DNA from: a virus
IMG/VR virus record: IMGVR_UViG_3300032047_000030
Coordinates: 1-45,284 of that record
Direction: 5' to 3' (one strand)
Length of the DNA: 45,284 nt
A program made the position numbers and the translations under genes. The notes beneath the pieces are model-generated. The model ran no database searches. It was not told the origin of the DNA and saw nothing but the letters and a program-made list of their open reading frames with translations. Of the stretch, positions 23,780 through 31,471 are shown piece by piece (the first letter of the stretch is position 1; each line of letters starts with the position of its first letter).

Positions 23780-24737
23780 AATACACCGCCATTTCGTCTA
23801 CCCAGTTATGGACATCAGCCTCCAAGTAAGGGGCATTTGATTTACCGTAAATACTACTGCGATTAGGGAAAAAATATCTTCCTCGCCATCTTGCCGTATT
23901 AATTGCACTAGCACCCCACGGCATTTCATTCGCTATCCCAAACAAAGCGTAAGCAACAAATTTACCAGTAGAAGTATTTATTAGTTGCCCATTTTGCCCT
24001 GCGGAGGGATTAGCAGTTACCTGTGGAAAATAAGTTATCCAGATAATGTTATTTGCTGTCGGCCCCACCAAGCCATATCCATACAGGACTTGTTGCGTAG
24101 TAGAAAAAGTAGACCCTAATAAATTTGAATACGTTAAACTGCCATTTGAAAGAGATACAGTAATTTTAACACCGCGATACGGTACTCCAGACGCAGCATT
24201 GCCCCCTGCTGACTGTACATTGGTAAGCACTATGTCCCCTGACCCATCTCCTCCTGCTCTGGACATAGAAGGGCCATAGACTCCAAAGTAGTCTAGGCTG
24301 TTAAAACTAGCATTTCCAAGCTGAGCATTTCCTATCTCAGTAACAGTACCGGCCTCGTTAACAGATGACGTATATATTGTGTTTGGACTCGTCCCTGTAT
24401 CTTGCGTCACAATATAAAGTTTGTTGTCAGCATCGTCCATGAAGAAGTTAACCCACTTATCCGTTTCACCATAACCAGAGGCTTCGTCTATTGTCATACC
24501 GCCATTCCAAACGCCATCTGTCACTTCTGATCCATCTGCGTTGTACTGGTAAACATTAGCCGTGGTGCTGCTGTACTGAACCCTAATTGATCTTCCAGCA
24601 GTTCCTCCTGAAAATCCGGGGAAGAAATAGTAGGCTCCTATTCCATTTCCCATGCCCGACCAAAAGCCCAAAGAAGTATCGGGTTGTGGAAAAAGAGGAG
24701 CTTTCTTTGGGTCTTTTAATCTAGTTAAGCCAGCCAT
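23766..24737 (-). CDS. Putative receptor-binding or fibre-linked protein
   Basis: A 323-residue protein rich in Gly, Ser, Tyr and Trp, with no recognised family. It alternates short strands and aromatic patches (AYYFFPGFSGG, WVNFFMDDADNKLYIVTQDT, ARWRGRYFFPNRSS) that fit a beta-rich, propeller-like or lectin-like module. Its place inside the fibre cluster makes a surface or receptor role plausible; this is inferred. One-base overlap with the upstream gene. Confidence 0.65.
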   Translation of the reverse strand: MAGLTRLKDPKKAPLFPQPDTSLGFWSGMGNGIGAYYFFPGFSGGTAGRSIRVQYSSTTANVYQYNADGSEVTDGVWNGGMTIDEASGYGETDKWVNFFMDDADNKLYIVTQDTGTSPNTIYTSSVNEAGTVTEIGNAQLGNASFNSLDYFGVYGPSMSRAGGDGSGDIVLTNVQSAGGNAASGVPYRGVKITVSLSNGSLTYSNLLGSTFSTTQQVLYGYGLVGPTANNIIWITYFPQVTANPSAGQNGQLINTSTGKFVAYALFGIANEMPWGASAINTARWRGRYFFPNRSSIYGKSNAPYLEADVHNWVDEMAVYYGIL

Positions 24738-25045
24738 TATTCATCAAACCCCATCATAACCATGTTTACACTAGCGACTGTGCTTCTACCAATAACATAG
24801 TCACTAGCCCCTGCTACTACCGGAGAAAAACTTATACTCTCATCTGGTCCAATCTGCGTGTTCTCTAAAAGCTTTTGAGCGTTGGCAAACGTGGCAGAGG
24901 AATCTCCTACACCTAATTGCACAAACGCTGAAGTTGAACTGCGATTGAGTATGTGAACAGTATAAGTACCTCCACTGGAGCCAGCCTGTCCAATATTTGC
25001 TGTAGTATTTGCTGATAGGTCTACACCTGATATTTTAACTGCCAT
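24737..25045 (-). CDS. Small beta-rich structural protein in fibre region
   Basis: A 102-residue protein with alternating strands (YTVHILNRSSTSAFVQLGVG, ESISFSPVVAGASDYVIG), resembling small jelly-roll head or tail decoration proteins. No family is assigned. It overlaps both neighbours by one base (stop-start coupling), so it is made with the fibre at 25045-26343 and probably belongs to the same structure. Confidence 0.65.
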   Translation of the reverse strand: MAVKISGVDLSANTTANIGQAGSSGGTYTVHILNRSSTSAFVQLGVGDSSATFANAQKLLENTQIGPDESISFSPVVAGASDYVIGRSTVASVNMVMMGFDE

Positions 25046-26343
25046 TATAATTGTCCCATGAAAAATGCTTTACCGACACTTGGGCCGCTTGCTGGTGCAT
25101 CAGAAAATGTTGGAGGCGCACCTGCTCCAGCAGACGTTAAAAGTTGCCCTGCACTACCTGTTGCCACAGCTACAGGATTACCTGACGCATCGTAGCTAAT
25201 TAAATTTCCATCAGTTCCAGTTGCCATCTTAGCAAGAGTCACGGCATCGTCCACTATAGACGCTGTAACTACCGCACTGGCGGCCAACTGATCTGCTCCC
25301 ACAGCATCATCGGCTATTTTTGCTTGGGTGACGTTATCATCAACGATAGAGGCTGTGACAACCGCACTGGCGGCTAACTGGTCTGCACCTACCGCATCAT
25401 CTGCGATCTTAGCTTGGGTCACATTATCATCAACAATAGAAGCCGTGACGACAGCACTGGCGGCTAACTGGTCTGCACCTACCGCGTCATCGGCTATTTT
25501 TGCTTGTGTCACTGCATCAGTGGCTAACTTTGCAGTGGTGACTGTGCCATCACCGGGCGTTCCTACGGAAGACTCTGAAAACCCTGTTACCTCCACACTG
25601 CTTCCATTCGGAGGAGCCGTGCTGAAAGTTAAAGTCGTTCCAGAAACAGCGTAGGTGCCTTTTTCTTGGTAGACACCATCAATAAATACTTGGGTATTGT
25701 TCTCTGACCCCGGTGCGGTGGTTAACGTAAATGCCGTGGTGCTGCCGTTCCCTGTCGCTTCCGTAAGCGATACACTGGTTGCACCCGAACCACCAATATC
25801 GCCCCAAGCGTCAGTATACCCTTCAAAAGCTCCTGTCGTACTGTTGTAACGAAAAGCTCCTGCAACACCCGTTGGTCTGTTCCCTGTCGAACCTGATGGC
25901 ACATAGAAAGCTTGTGAGCCAAAAGCGGCAGCGGTGACATCGACTACGGCTGCGCCAGATCCTGCCCCGTCCAAATACACAATGCGTTTTGTGCCATTGG
26001 TTATCGTAACTGTCGCACCAGAGCCTTGTTTTATGATTATTGATTGACTGCCGCTGGTGGCATTTTCAATGATTTGCACCCGCTTTAATGTATTTGGGGC
26101 AAGCGAAATCGTACAAGCAGAATCCAAAGTGCCTGTATATTTTAGATGGAGTGCTCTTGCTGGATCAGTAGCCCCGTCAGCTATAGTAGAAGTATGCGTA
26201 TCGGCATTGGTTGTAATGCCTTCTTCTCCAATACCAAGAGCTTCACCAATCAACTCTAAGGAGGCATTTGTCGTAGTCCCCCAATCAGCATCGCCATCTG
26301 CGGGTTCCGCTACTCTTAAATTATTTACATAAGTTGCTGCCAT
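25045..26343 (-). CDS. Tail fibre protein with 30-residue tandem repeats
   Basis: A 432-residue fibre. The N-terminal 140 residues (ATYVNNLRVAEPADGDADWG, LELIGEALGIGEEG, VQIIENATSGSQSIIIKQGS) are paralogous to the fibre at 19017-20390. A middle domain has FTLTTAPGSENNTQVFIDGVY, a fibre-like strand module. The C-terminal part carries three copies of a 30-residue unit (TQAKIADDAVGAD then QLAASAVVTASIVDD), each made of two half-repeats of about 15 residues; this fits a trimeric fibre shaft. The remaining 45 residues are short, so the shaft may end in a small tip or need a partner protein. Confidence 0.85.
   Translation of the reverse strand: MAATYVNNLRVAEPADGDADWGTTTNASLELIGEALGIGEEGITTNADTHTSTIADGATDPARALHLKYTGTLDSACTISLAPNTLKRVQIIENATSGSQSIIIKQGSGATVTITNGTKRIVYLDGAGSGAAVVDVTAAAFGSQAFYVPSGSTGNRPTGVAGAFRYNSTTGAFEGYTDAWGDIGGSGATSVSLTEATGNGSTTAFTLTTAPGSENNTQVFIDGVYQEKGTYAVSGTTLTFSTAPPNGSSVEVTGFSESSVGTPGDGTVTTAKLATDAVTQAKIADDAVGADQLAASAVVTASIVDDNVTQAKIADDAVGADQLAASAVVTASIVDDNVTQAKIADDAVGADQLAASAVVTASIVDDAVTLAKMATGTDGNLISYDASGNPVAVATGSAGQLLTSAGAGAPPTFSDAPASGPSVGKAFFMGQL
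25280..25514. repeat. 90-bp tandem repeat encoding the fibre shaft
   Basis: Two complete 90-bp units (25280-25369, 25370-25459) and a partial third unit from 25460 lie in tandem. The units differ at scattered, mostly third-position sites, so the protein repeat is conserved while the DNA has drifted. The repeat length keeps frame, so shaft length could change by unit gain or loss. Confidence 0.85.
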
Positions 26344-26346
26344 AAT

Positions 26347-26694
26347 CTACGCCGCTATTTCTGTCCAATTTGGAGATTGTGAGGGAGTTTCGTTGGTCCA
26401 ATCAGGTGTTTGATCTGGGTTTATTGAACTCCAAATATTAACCGAACCAAGACCACTTGTTGCAGCAATGCCCGTCAATGCTATGGTGGCACCAGACCCG
26501 TTTACAATTGTTACAGACCCTTCTGAAGTTACTGCCGCTACACCAGATACTGAAACAAACACTCCTGCTAAAGCTGTCGCCGTGCCAAGCGCACTGGTCA
26601 AAGCGGTAAAAGCTACATCGGATTCATAGCCCCCCTCGTTGTAACCTTGGGTTATGCTGTTATAACCCGAAAAGAAAATAGTAACGTTTGACAT
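26347..26694 (-). CDS. Small virion protein
   Basis: A 115-residue protein of beta-rich, Ser/Thr/Ala/Val-rich composition (VTIFFSGYNSITQGYNEGGY, TSEGSVTIVNGSGATIALTG) ending in two copies of a P-x-W-T/N-E motif (DQTPDWTNETPSQSPNWTEI). No family name is recognised. ATG 26694 overlaps the upstream stop (TGATG) and has AGGA seven bases upstream; a GTG at 26697 is three bases earlier. The conserved tail motif suggests a docking role in the virion. Confidence 0.7.
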   Translation of the reverse strand: MSNVTIFFSGYNSITQGYNEGGYESDVAFTALTSALGTATALAGVFVSVSGVAAVTSEGSVTIVNGSGATIALTGIAATSGLGSVNIWSSINPDQTPDWTNETPSQSPNWTEIAA

Positions 26695-27164
26695 CACGCA
26701 ATCCTGATTATTGCACTGCTTGAATCTGCGGTCGGAAATTGAATTGTAAAATCTCCTGAAGAAGACGTTTTATCTGATCCAAAGTCTAATATTAAAATTG
26801 CTCTATTAGCGGAACCGGCTGTTGTGCTGGAGTTGTAGATCATGGCCCCTCTAGCGGTAATAGAAGAGCTTCCAAACGTTAAATCAGCAAAATCTGTCAA
26901 AGCTGTTGTGCTGGACGTTGTTGGGGTTACGTTAGTCAACGCTCCGCCTCCAGAGCTATATCCGGTGCCAGAAGCTTCGTTACTAGCGGTAAAAGCGGTA
27001 GTCGAGGCACTCAAGGTCGCACTACTGGTATATAGAGCTAATTTAAAAGCGTTACCGGTACCCGTAGAGGTTGTAGTACCGCCGCCGCTACCGTTCGTAA
27101 AATTGTGTACACCTTGTAACAGTTCTTGTTTAAAAGAAGTACACATTGCTTGTGTAATAGCCAT
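26694..27164 (-). CDS. Virion structural protein, Ser/Thr-rich
   Basis: A 156-residue protein with SFKQELLQGVHNFTNGSGGG, KLALYTSSATLSAST and RGAMIYNSSTTAGSANRAIL, a pattern I recall from small phage structural proteins between adaptors and fibres. It is predicted by eye to be a beta-sandwich. Its neighbours include two adaptor-like proteins. One-base overlaps tie it to both neighbouring genes. The specific position in the virion is unknown. Confidence 0.7.
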   Translation of the reverse strand: MAITQAMCTSFKQELLQGVHNFTNGSGGGTTTSTGTGNAFKLALYTSSATLSASTTAFTASNEASGTGYSSGGGALTNVTPTTSSTTALTDFADLTFGSSSITARGAMIYNSSTTAGSANRAILILDFGSDKTSSSGDFTIQFPTADSSSAIIRIA

Positions 27165-27454
27165 TATAATTTCCTCAAGATGTTTGCCAGTTCAATTTGG
27201 CCTTGTTTTTCTGCTTGGTTTGCAAGCGTCGTGCGATCACTTAATATTGCTTGTCTTGCGGTATGCACAATTACCCAAAACATTCTTTCTTGAAAAGCAA
27301 GCGCCTGTGCTTTCAACACAGGGTCTGTGTCGTCAGAAATTTCAATTATTTTTTTTACAGCAAAAGACGCTAATTCTTCTGGTGTGTGTCCTCTGTTTTC
27401 AGTAGTTTTCACTTCAACAGAGCCAACTTGATTATCTAAATTTACTGCAAACAT
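27164..27454 (-). CDS. Small conserved phage protein
   Basis: A 96-residue, mostly helical protein (GHTPEELASFAVKKIIEISD, LAFQERMFWVIVHTARQAIL). The pattern of an N-terminal strand followed by three helices recalls a small chaperone or connector-associated protein, but no family is assigned. It overlaps the SU10-adaptor-like gene by one base at its start, suggesting stoichiometric expression with the head-tail connector. Confidence 0.7.
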   Translation of the reverse strand: MFAVNLDNQVGSVEVKTTENRGHTPEELASFAVKKIIEISDDTDPVLKAQALAFQERMFWVIVHTARQAILSDRTTLANQAEKQGQIELANILRKL

Positions 27455-28104
27455 TATTGTTTCTGCCTTATTACTTTACCAGTCATGTATTCATCGGTTA
27501 CTTCTTTTGCTTCACCAAACATTTTAAGAGCGTTTAGAGCTTCCAAAAAACGTTTATCATACAAAGAAATTAAATCTGCTTCTCCCTTCATGTAAATATA
27601 CGCCTCCAATAAACAACCATAAAGCAACGCAACATCCGCGTTTGTGCTCAACCATGTTGTGCCACCCTCTGCCCCTGCTGTCAAACTAGCCGGTCGATAA
27701 AGATAATGCAATTCTGCATTAAAATTACCGTTTGGAGTAGGTCCTATAATAAAGTTGTCTACGTCAAATTGTGCATAAAATCTAGGCGACCCTGTGGTAG
27801 AAGAATCAGGGTTAATTGTTTGTATAAAACTTGGGTCTTTAAACTCTAAAAAAACATGCTCACTTGATGAATTTATAAAAGATAACGAATAGGGAGCTAA
27901 AAAATCTGTGGGACAATTTAAATATTTGTTGCCTGAAGACAAAAGACCCGTTGCGTTTTTTCTAAAAAAACTTAATTGAACATTTTTAAGAATGCGTTCT
28001 TCGGCTTGACGTATAAAAATTGGCAAATTAGTAACAAAACCAGACTCATCGTATTCAGTGTAATCTTGAATAGCTGTTTTTAGTTGGGCGTATGTAAAGC
28101 TCAT
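27454..28104 (-). CDS. Head-tail adaptor protein (SU10 adaptor-like)
   Basis: A 216-residue protein. The N-terminus (MSFTYAQLKTAIQDYTEYDE, FIRQAEERILKNVQLSFFRK) matches the pattern I recall for podovirus adaptor proteins such as that of phage SU10: a helical base that binds the portal and an upper beta region. It would link the portal to the tail tube. The C-terminal helices (LLYGCLLEAYIYMKGEADLI) are also typical of connector proteins. It overlaps its upstream neighbour by four bases. A second adaptor-type gene follows upstream at 28408, as expected for a P22-like layered connector. Confidence 0.8.
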   Translation of the reverse strand: MSFTYAQLKTAIQDYTEYDESGFVTNLPIFIRQAEERILKNVQLSFFRKNATGLLSSGNKYLNCPTDFLAPYSLSFINSSSEHVFLEFKDPSFIQTINPDSSTTGSPRFYAQFDVDNFIIGPTPNGNFNAELHYLYRPASLTAGAEGGTTWLSTNADVALLYGCLLEAYIYMKGEADLISLYDKRFLEALNALKMFGEAKEVTDEYMTGKVIRQKQ

Positions 28105-28406
28105 GTGGTAATCACCGTTACTTCTCCTACAACAGCATTTGCAATAAGTAAAACAGGGCTTGGATCAGGCACAGTGCTGACTCCTACAAACACTTTTAAA
28201 GGCTCCGTGCGATCTGGTCTTGCATCTCGCAAAGCTTGAGGGTCTACATCAGAGCGAAAAGGTCCTAATTGTGGTTGTTTTGGTTCGTATTCATCTTTGC
28301 CAACCAACATGCCCGTCCACTCTTTACGCATATCTTTGTACCGATATCGAAATCCAGATCGGTCAGATATAGCGTAAGCGTGTTTTCCTGAAGCATACTT
28401 TGCCAT
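28101..28406 (-). CDS. Small conserved virion-region protein
   Basis: A 101-residue protein. The segment SGKHAYAISDRSGFRYRYKD and KEWTGMLVGKDEYEPKQPQL is strongly conserved in marine phages as I recall, always near the connector genes, with no known role. The C-terminal 30 residues are hydrophobic beta strands (VFVGVSTVPDPSPVLLIANA). It sits between the two adaptor genes and overlaps one of them, so it is probably part of the connector or an assembly factor. Confidence 0.75.
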   Translation of the reverse strand: MAKYASGKHAYAISDRSGFRYRYKDMRKEWTGMLVGKDEYEPKQPQLGPFRSDVDPQALRDARPDRTEPLKVFVGVSTVPDPSPVLLIANAVVGEVTVITT

Positions 28407-28407
28407 T

Positions 28408-29073
28408 TTAAGTCCTAAAGTACATATAGTTTGGCGTTATGTTGAAAGAAGCTCTATCTCTATCTTCATTCGCCGCCCTATCAAACTCTTCCTCATAAAT
28501 TGTTTTTAACAATTGTGTTCTTTGAGGAGCTTTTTTAACCGATATATAATAAGCCAAACCCGCTGCAAGACAAGGAAAAAACCTGAAGGGCATGTCTACG
28601 GTGTTAGTATAATTACCTGCGTCATCTATGCGGGTTAAAGCATCATATACAACCACATCTGTACTGTTTTCTGGCGTAGGCCAAAGATTTAAAACAGGGG
28701 TAACTTGTCTATTAAGGAAAAACTGATTAGGTCTTGCTTGCGTAGTTTTGTTAGGTATGTTCAAAAACTCACTACGGCTTAATCTTGCCGCAGAAATATC
28801 GGTGTTATCCCGTCTTACTACTACGGATAAAATATCTATAATATCCGTTCCAAGATTGTAAGACGCAGTACCTGCGGTTACTGCTTGTGTGCGTTGGGTA
28901 ATAGTCCATTGGTTCAAACCTCTATTTGCCCAATCTGCAAAAAGAATATTTAAAGACCTTCTGGCTGATTTTAAATCGTAGCCTGTCCGGGCCTCTAAGC
29001 CGCAACGCTCATACGCCTCTTCGATGTAATCATTTACATCTAGTTCAAAAGCTGTGGTCCCAGAAGTAGCCAT
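28408..29073 (-). CDS. Head-tail connector protein (P22 gp4-like tail accessory)
   Basis: A 221-residue protein. The N-terminal helical part (FELDVNDYIEEAYERCGLEA, YDLKSARRSLNILFADWANR) followed by a strand region (ASYNLGTDIIDILSVVVRRD) and C-terminal helices (FFPCLAAGLAYYISVKKAPQ) is the shape and pattern of P22 gp4 / tail tubular A type connector proteins. It would bind below the portal and extend the DNA channel. The adjacent gene order, two adaptor-like genes then a gp10-like gene further along, supports a P22-like tail. Sequence-family assignment is from pattern memory. Confidence 0.82.
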   Translation of the reverse strand: MATSGTTAFELDVNDYIEEAYERCGLEARTGYDLKSARRSLNILFADWANRGLNQWTITQRTQAVTAGTASYNLGTDIIDILSVVVRRDNTDISAARLSRSEFLNIPNKTTQARPNQFFLNRQVTPVLNLWPTPENSTDVVVYDALTRIDDAGNYTNTVDMPFRFFPCLAAGLAYYISVKKAPQRTQLLKTIYEEEFDRAANEDRDRASFNITPNYMYFRT

Positions 29074-29082
29074 TTCCGCATC

Positions 29083-29772
29083 CTATTCGTCTTCTGTCTC
29101 ATTATCGTGATAAAGGTTGTCAAATACAATGGATGGGTCCATATAGCTTTCATGCCCCTCTGCGGAATGTGTGGTCTGGCTAGGGCGAAAATCAGGTGCT
29201 CCCTCTCCAGTAGCCCATAAAGCAGGGCTTGTAGCCCTTACTCTATTATTTGGCAAAGCCACAATATTACCGTACCAAGCTCCCGGCTCTGTAATATACA
29301 TAACATGGCTTTGTTTATGTTGGGCAGGATCATCCGCAATATCATGGTCCGTATAATCGACGGTAAACATATATCTGGCAGAGTAAAATTCGTGATCAAT
29401 TTTTGCAACCCAAGGACTACTACTTACACGATCCATCACAACTATGCCATGATTTCTCGACTCGCAATCCCACGGTTGTGCTAAATGATCTATCATTCTT
29501 TCGGGCCATTCATCCATTACTATATCCGCAACAAGTGCCTGTATGGGCATTCTTGCCCACATTGCCCCACCATGCAGGTTTGGTTCGTCATCGTCCGAAT
29601 CTATTTCACATCCGGTAAAAACCACCTGAAAACTTAAACTTCTATCGGGTATTGTGTTTACAGCAATCGCCATTGCATGAAGATAATCTCCATGATGCCG
29701 CATGTGATTACACGTAAACTCTCTTCTAACCCAACAATTAAAATGCGGTATATTGCTTATTAAATACGGCAT
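29083..29772 (-). CDS. His/Asp-rich protein of unknown function
   Basis: A 229-residue protein of unknown function. It is notable for many His, Asp, Trp and Cys residues (HFNCWVRREFTCNHMRHHGD, DHEFYSARYMFTVDYTDHDI). The N-terminal 130 residues look beta-rich, and an acidic tail ends NETEDE. No catalytic family can be named. The His and acidic content could bind metal ions, which is speculation. It lies just upstream of the connector gene and after the small Lys/Gly-rich proteins. Confidence 0.75.
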   Translation of the reverse strand: MPYLISNIPHFNCWVRREFTCNHMRHHGDYLHAMAIAVNTIPDRSLSFQVVFTGCEIDSDDDEPNLHGGAMWARMPIQALVADIVMDEWPERMIDHLAQPWDCESRNHGIVVMDRVSSSPWVAKIDHEFYSARYMFTVDYTDHDIADDPAQHKQSHVMYITEPGAWYGNIVALPNNRVRATSPALWATGEGAPDFRPSQTTHSAEGHESYMDPSIVFDNLYHDNETEDE

Positions 29773-29773
29773 T

Positions 29774-29977
29774 CTAAGAAGTTTTAGTTACAGAATACCC
29801 TTTGCCTTTCAAAAACGCTCGTGCTTTAGCAACAGTCATTGCTCCACCTTTTGAGCCGTTTTTGCTTTTCTTTACAGCGCCACCTTTTTTCATACCTTTC
29901 GGATAAGACGCACCGCCTTTACGCATCATCTTAGGTGCGCCACCTTTTCTCATCATCTTAGGTTTTTTTCCAGCCAT
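29774..29977 (-). CDS. Very basic Lys/Met/Gly-rich small protein
   Basis: A 67-residue protein with repeated KMMRKGGA-type units (twice exactly, then GMKKGGAV) and many lysines, ending AKARAFLKGKGYSVTKTS. Such a composition suits binding nucleic acid or an acidic surface; a DNA-condensing virion protein is possible but unproven. ATG 29977 was chosen because GAGG lies eight bases upstream; a GTG at 29986 is inside the ribosome site. It starts ten bases after the previous stop. Confidence 0.7.
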   Translation of the reverse strand: MAGKKPKMMRKGGAPKMMRKGGASYPKGMKKGGAVKKSKNGSKGGAMTVAKARAFLKGKGYSVTKTS

Positions 29978-29987
29978 TTTTTCCACC

Positions 29988-30305
29988 TCACACTCTTGAA
30001 ACTGAACCCGTAGTTACTTTCCTACGATTTGGCAAAATTGCACCACAACCCCTTGCAACTAAGCCCCCTTTTCTCATGTTCTCAACTTTTGCCGCTTTTG
30101 TATTAGAAACTACTTTTTGTTTAGATTTCTTTTTCTTTTTAGCGGTTGCCGCTCTTTCTGCTTTCGTTAAAGATTCTGCTTTGGATCGAGGCAAACATCT
30201 ATCTGGTCGTTTTTTGTTCTTAGAAGTCCCACAAGGCCCTTTGATAGAACCATCTGTTCCAATTCGGACCCAATCTTGATCAAGCCATTTTTTTAACTCG
30301 CCCAC
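29988..30305 (-). CDS. Small basic protein with Cys residues (DUF5872-like pattern)
   Basis: A 105-residue protein. The N-terminal LKKWLDQDWVRIGTDGSIKG then PCGTSKNKKRPDRCLPRSKA resembles the small DUF5872-type domain as I recall it, with a paired Cys arrangement. A Lys-rich linker follows (ATAKKKKKSKQK), then NMRKGGLVARGCGA near the end. It starts with GTG (GGAAG nine bases upstream). It belongs to a run of small Lys/Gly-rich genes sharing the RKGG motif; a role in DNA or virion packing is possible. Confidence 0.7.
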   Translation of the reverse strand: MGELKKWLDQDWVRIGTDGSIKGPCGTSKNKKRPDRCLPRSKAESLTKAERAATAKKKKKSKQKVVSNTKAAKVENMRKGGLVARGCGAILPNRRKVTTGSVSRV

Positions 30306-30311
30306 AACAAT

Positions 30312-30458
30312 TTACTTCCGTTTACGTCGCGAGGCTTGCTTCTCTTTTGCTTGATCTTTTTTCATCTTTTCTAAAACCTTGGCTTGACCTAAATGAAGTT
30401 TTGAGGCTTTTTTCAAACCTGCAATCACTTTATTTAAGTCTTTTGTATATTGTGCCAT
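30312..30458 (-). CDS. 48-residue basic helical protein
   Basis: A short gene of 49 codons found by reading the gap between its neighbours. The product starts MAQYTKDLNKVIAGLKKASK, continues as a lysine-rich helix (LEKMKKDQAKEKQAS) and ends RRKRK. A good ribosome site (AAAGGAAAG) lies about seven bases before the ATG at 30458, and the frame fills the gap between two real genes with no wasted space. The function is unknown; the charge pattern fits a nucleic-acid or virion packing role like that proposed for its neighbours. Confidence 0.7.
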   Translation of the reverse strand: MAQYTKDLNKVIAGLKKASKLHLGQAKVLEKMKKDQAKEKQASRRKRK

Positions 30459-30459
30459 T

Positions 30460-30699
30460 TTACTTTCCTTTACGTTTACCACCTTTTGCTTTTTTTGCGT
30501 AATTAGGGTCCTTGCAATACTTGGAGGCCGCTAAATTTGCATAAGCAGAAGGATAAGTATCAAAAGTTCTTTTAGCCCACGCTTTACCTTCAGGGCAAAT
30601 TTTACTGCCTTTTGATTTAGAAGAAACCTTTCCCCCTTTGCGAAAGTAAGTAACCTTCGGGGTTTTTGGTTTCGGACCTATTTTTACGGTACGTTCCAT
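30460..30699 (-). CDS. Small basic Cys/Lys protein
   Basis: A 79-residue protein with ICPEGKAWAKRTFDTYPSAY followed by ANLAASKYCKDPNYAKKAKG, a pattern I recall from marine phages as a conserved small domain of unknown function. It also has the RKGG motif (YFRKGGKV). Two Cys residues could pair or bind metal. The ATG at 30699 overlaps the upstream stop; the next gene starts one base after this gene's stop. It belongs to the tiny-protein run at 29774-30699. Confidence 0.75.
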   Translation of the reverse strand: MERTVKIGPKPKTPKVTYFRKGGKVSSKSKGSKICPEGKAWAKRTFDTYPSAYANLAASKYCKDPNYAKKAKGGKRKGK

Positions 30700-31313
30700 T
30701 AAGCATGGAAAGCGGTAATAGTAGTAAAAGTAGCTACGGTGTACTGAATATACACCCCGTCCGTAAACAAAATCCCCTCTTCAGGGATATGCACATCTCG
30801 TGTAACGGTAGCACTAGCAACAGTGCCCAGCTTCATTACAGAGGTGCCTGTTGGCGACGTTGTTAAAAAATCCAAAGTACCGTCTGTACCAGAATTAACA
30901 ATATAAGCACCTTTTAAGCGCGATCTTCCCGCAAAAATAACATCTGCTGCTCCCGCCGCCATTCCAATAGAAACATTAGCCGCAGGTTGCGACGAAGCCG
31001 CCGCCGCAGTTATGGTCTTAAAATATTTCGTACCGGAGTGAGCAGTAGCTGCTCCAGAAAGCGTAATGACTTCTGTTTGGGAATCGCCGTTTACGTCCGT
31101 GCCTGTCAAAGTAACAGTTTTACCATTATCACCTGTCCCGGCTGTCGTACAGGTAATTAGCCGTCCTGCGGCAAAAGTAGCTACCCCACCATCGGTGTCC
31201 GTGCCATCTATTGTAAAATCAGTATTGGGACGGGCGGCGGCTGCTACAGAAGCAGCGTCCACTGCATTTGTGTCAGCAGTTATAAAAACTGCTTTTACGT
31301 CTGAACCTGCCAT
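30699..31313 (-). CDS. Virion structural protein, Ala/Thr-rich
   Basis: A 204-residue, beta-rich protein (TVTLTGTDVNGDSQTEVITL, YIQYTVATFTTITAFHA) of low charge, consistent with a capsid or tail decoration protein. No family is named. It overlaps the tiny basic gene downstream by one base and follows the 47-residue gene upstream with a three-base gap. It may assemble on the surface of the head, but this is inferred from composition and position. Confidence 0.7.
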   Translation of the reverse strand: MAGSDVKAVFITADTNAVDAASVAAAARPNTDFTIDGTDTDGGVATFAAGRLITCTTAGTGDNGKTVTLTGTDVNGDSQTEVITLSGAATAHSGTKYFKTITAAAASSQPAANVSIGMAAGAADVIFAGRSRLKGAYIVNSGTDGTLDFLTTSPTGTSVMKLGTVASATVTRDVHIPEEGILFTDGVYIQYTVATFTTITAFHA

Positions 31314-31316
31314 CGG

Positions 31317-31460
31317 TTATTCCTCTATTTCTCCACGTAAAATCATAGCTTTACGAGCAGCACTACCCTCTGGGGGAAGTGCTACCGTAGAACTTGTTTT
31401 AGCTTTAGCTTTAGCTTTCGGCTTGGTTGTTTTCTTAGTTTCACTAGATTTTGCAACCAT
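31317..31460 (-). CDS. 47-residue basic protein with Lys-Ala repeats
   Basis: A short gene of 48 codons found by reading the gap. The product has a Lys/Thr/Ala N-terminal half (SSETKKTTKPKAKAKAKTSS), partly encoded by a four-fold six-base repeat, and a helical C-terminus (GSAARKAMILRGEIEE). The ATG at 31460 has an excellent ribosome site (GAGGTGA, six bases). It fits exactly between the two neighbouring structural genes. Function unknown; the basic tail suggests a nucleic-acid or capsid-binding peptide. Confidence 0.7.
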   Translation of the reverse strand: MVAKSSETKKTTKPKAKAKAKTSSTVALPPEGSAARKAMILRGEIEE

Positions 31461-31471
31461 CACTAATCACC

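Noticed and set aside
29774-31460. Tiny basic genes as ribosomal or histone-like proteins
   Set aside because: They lack recognisable ribosomal or HU-type motifs. Only the lysine-rich composition is shared.
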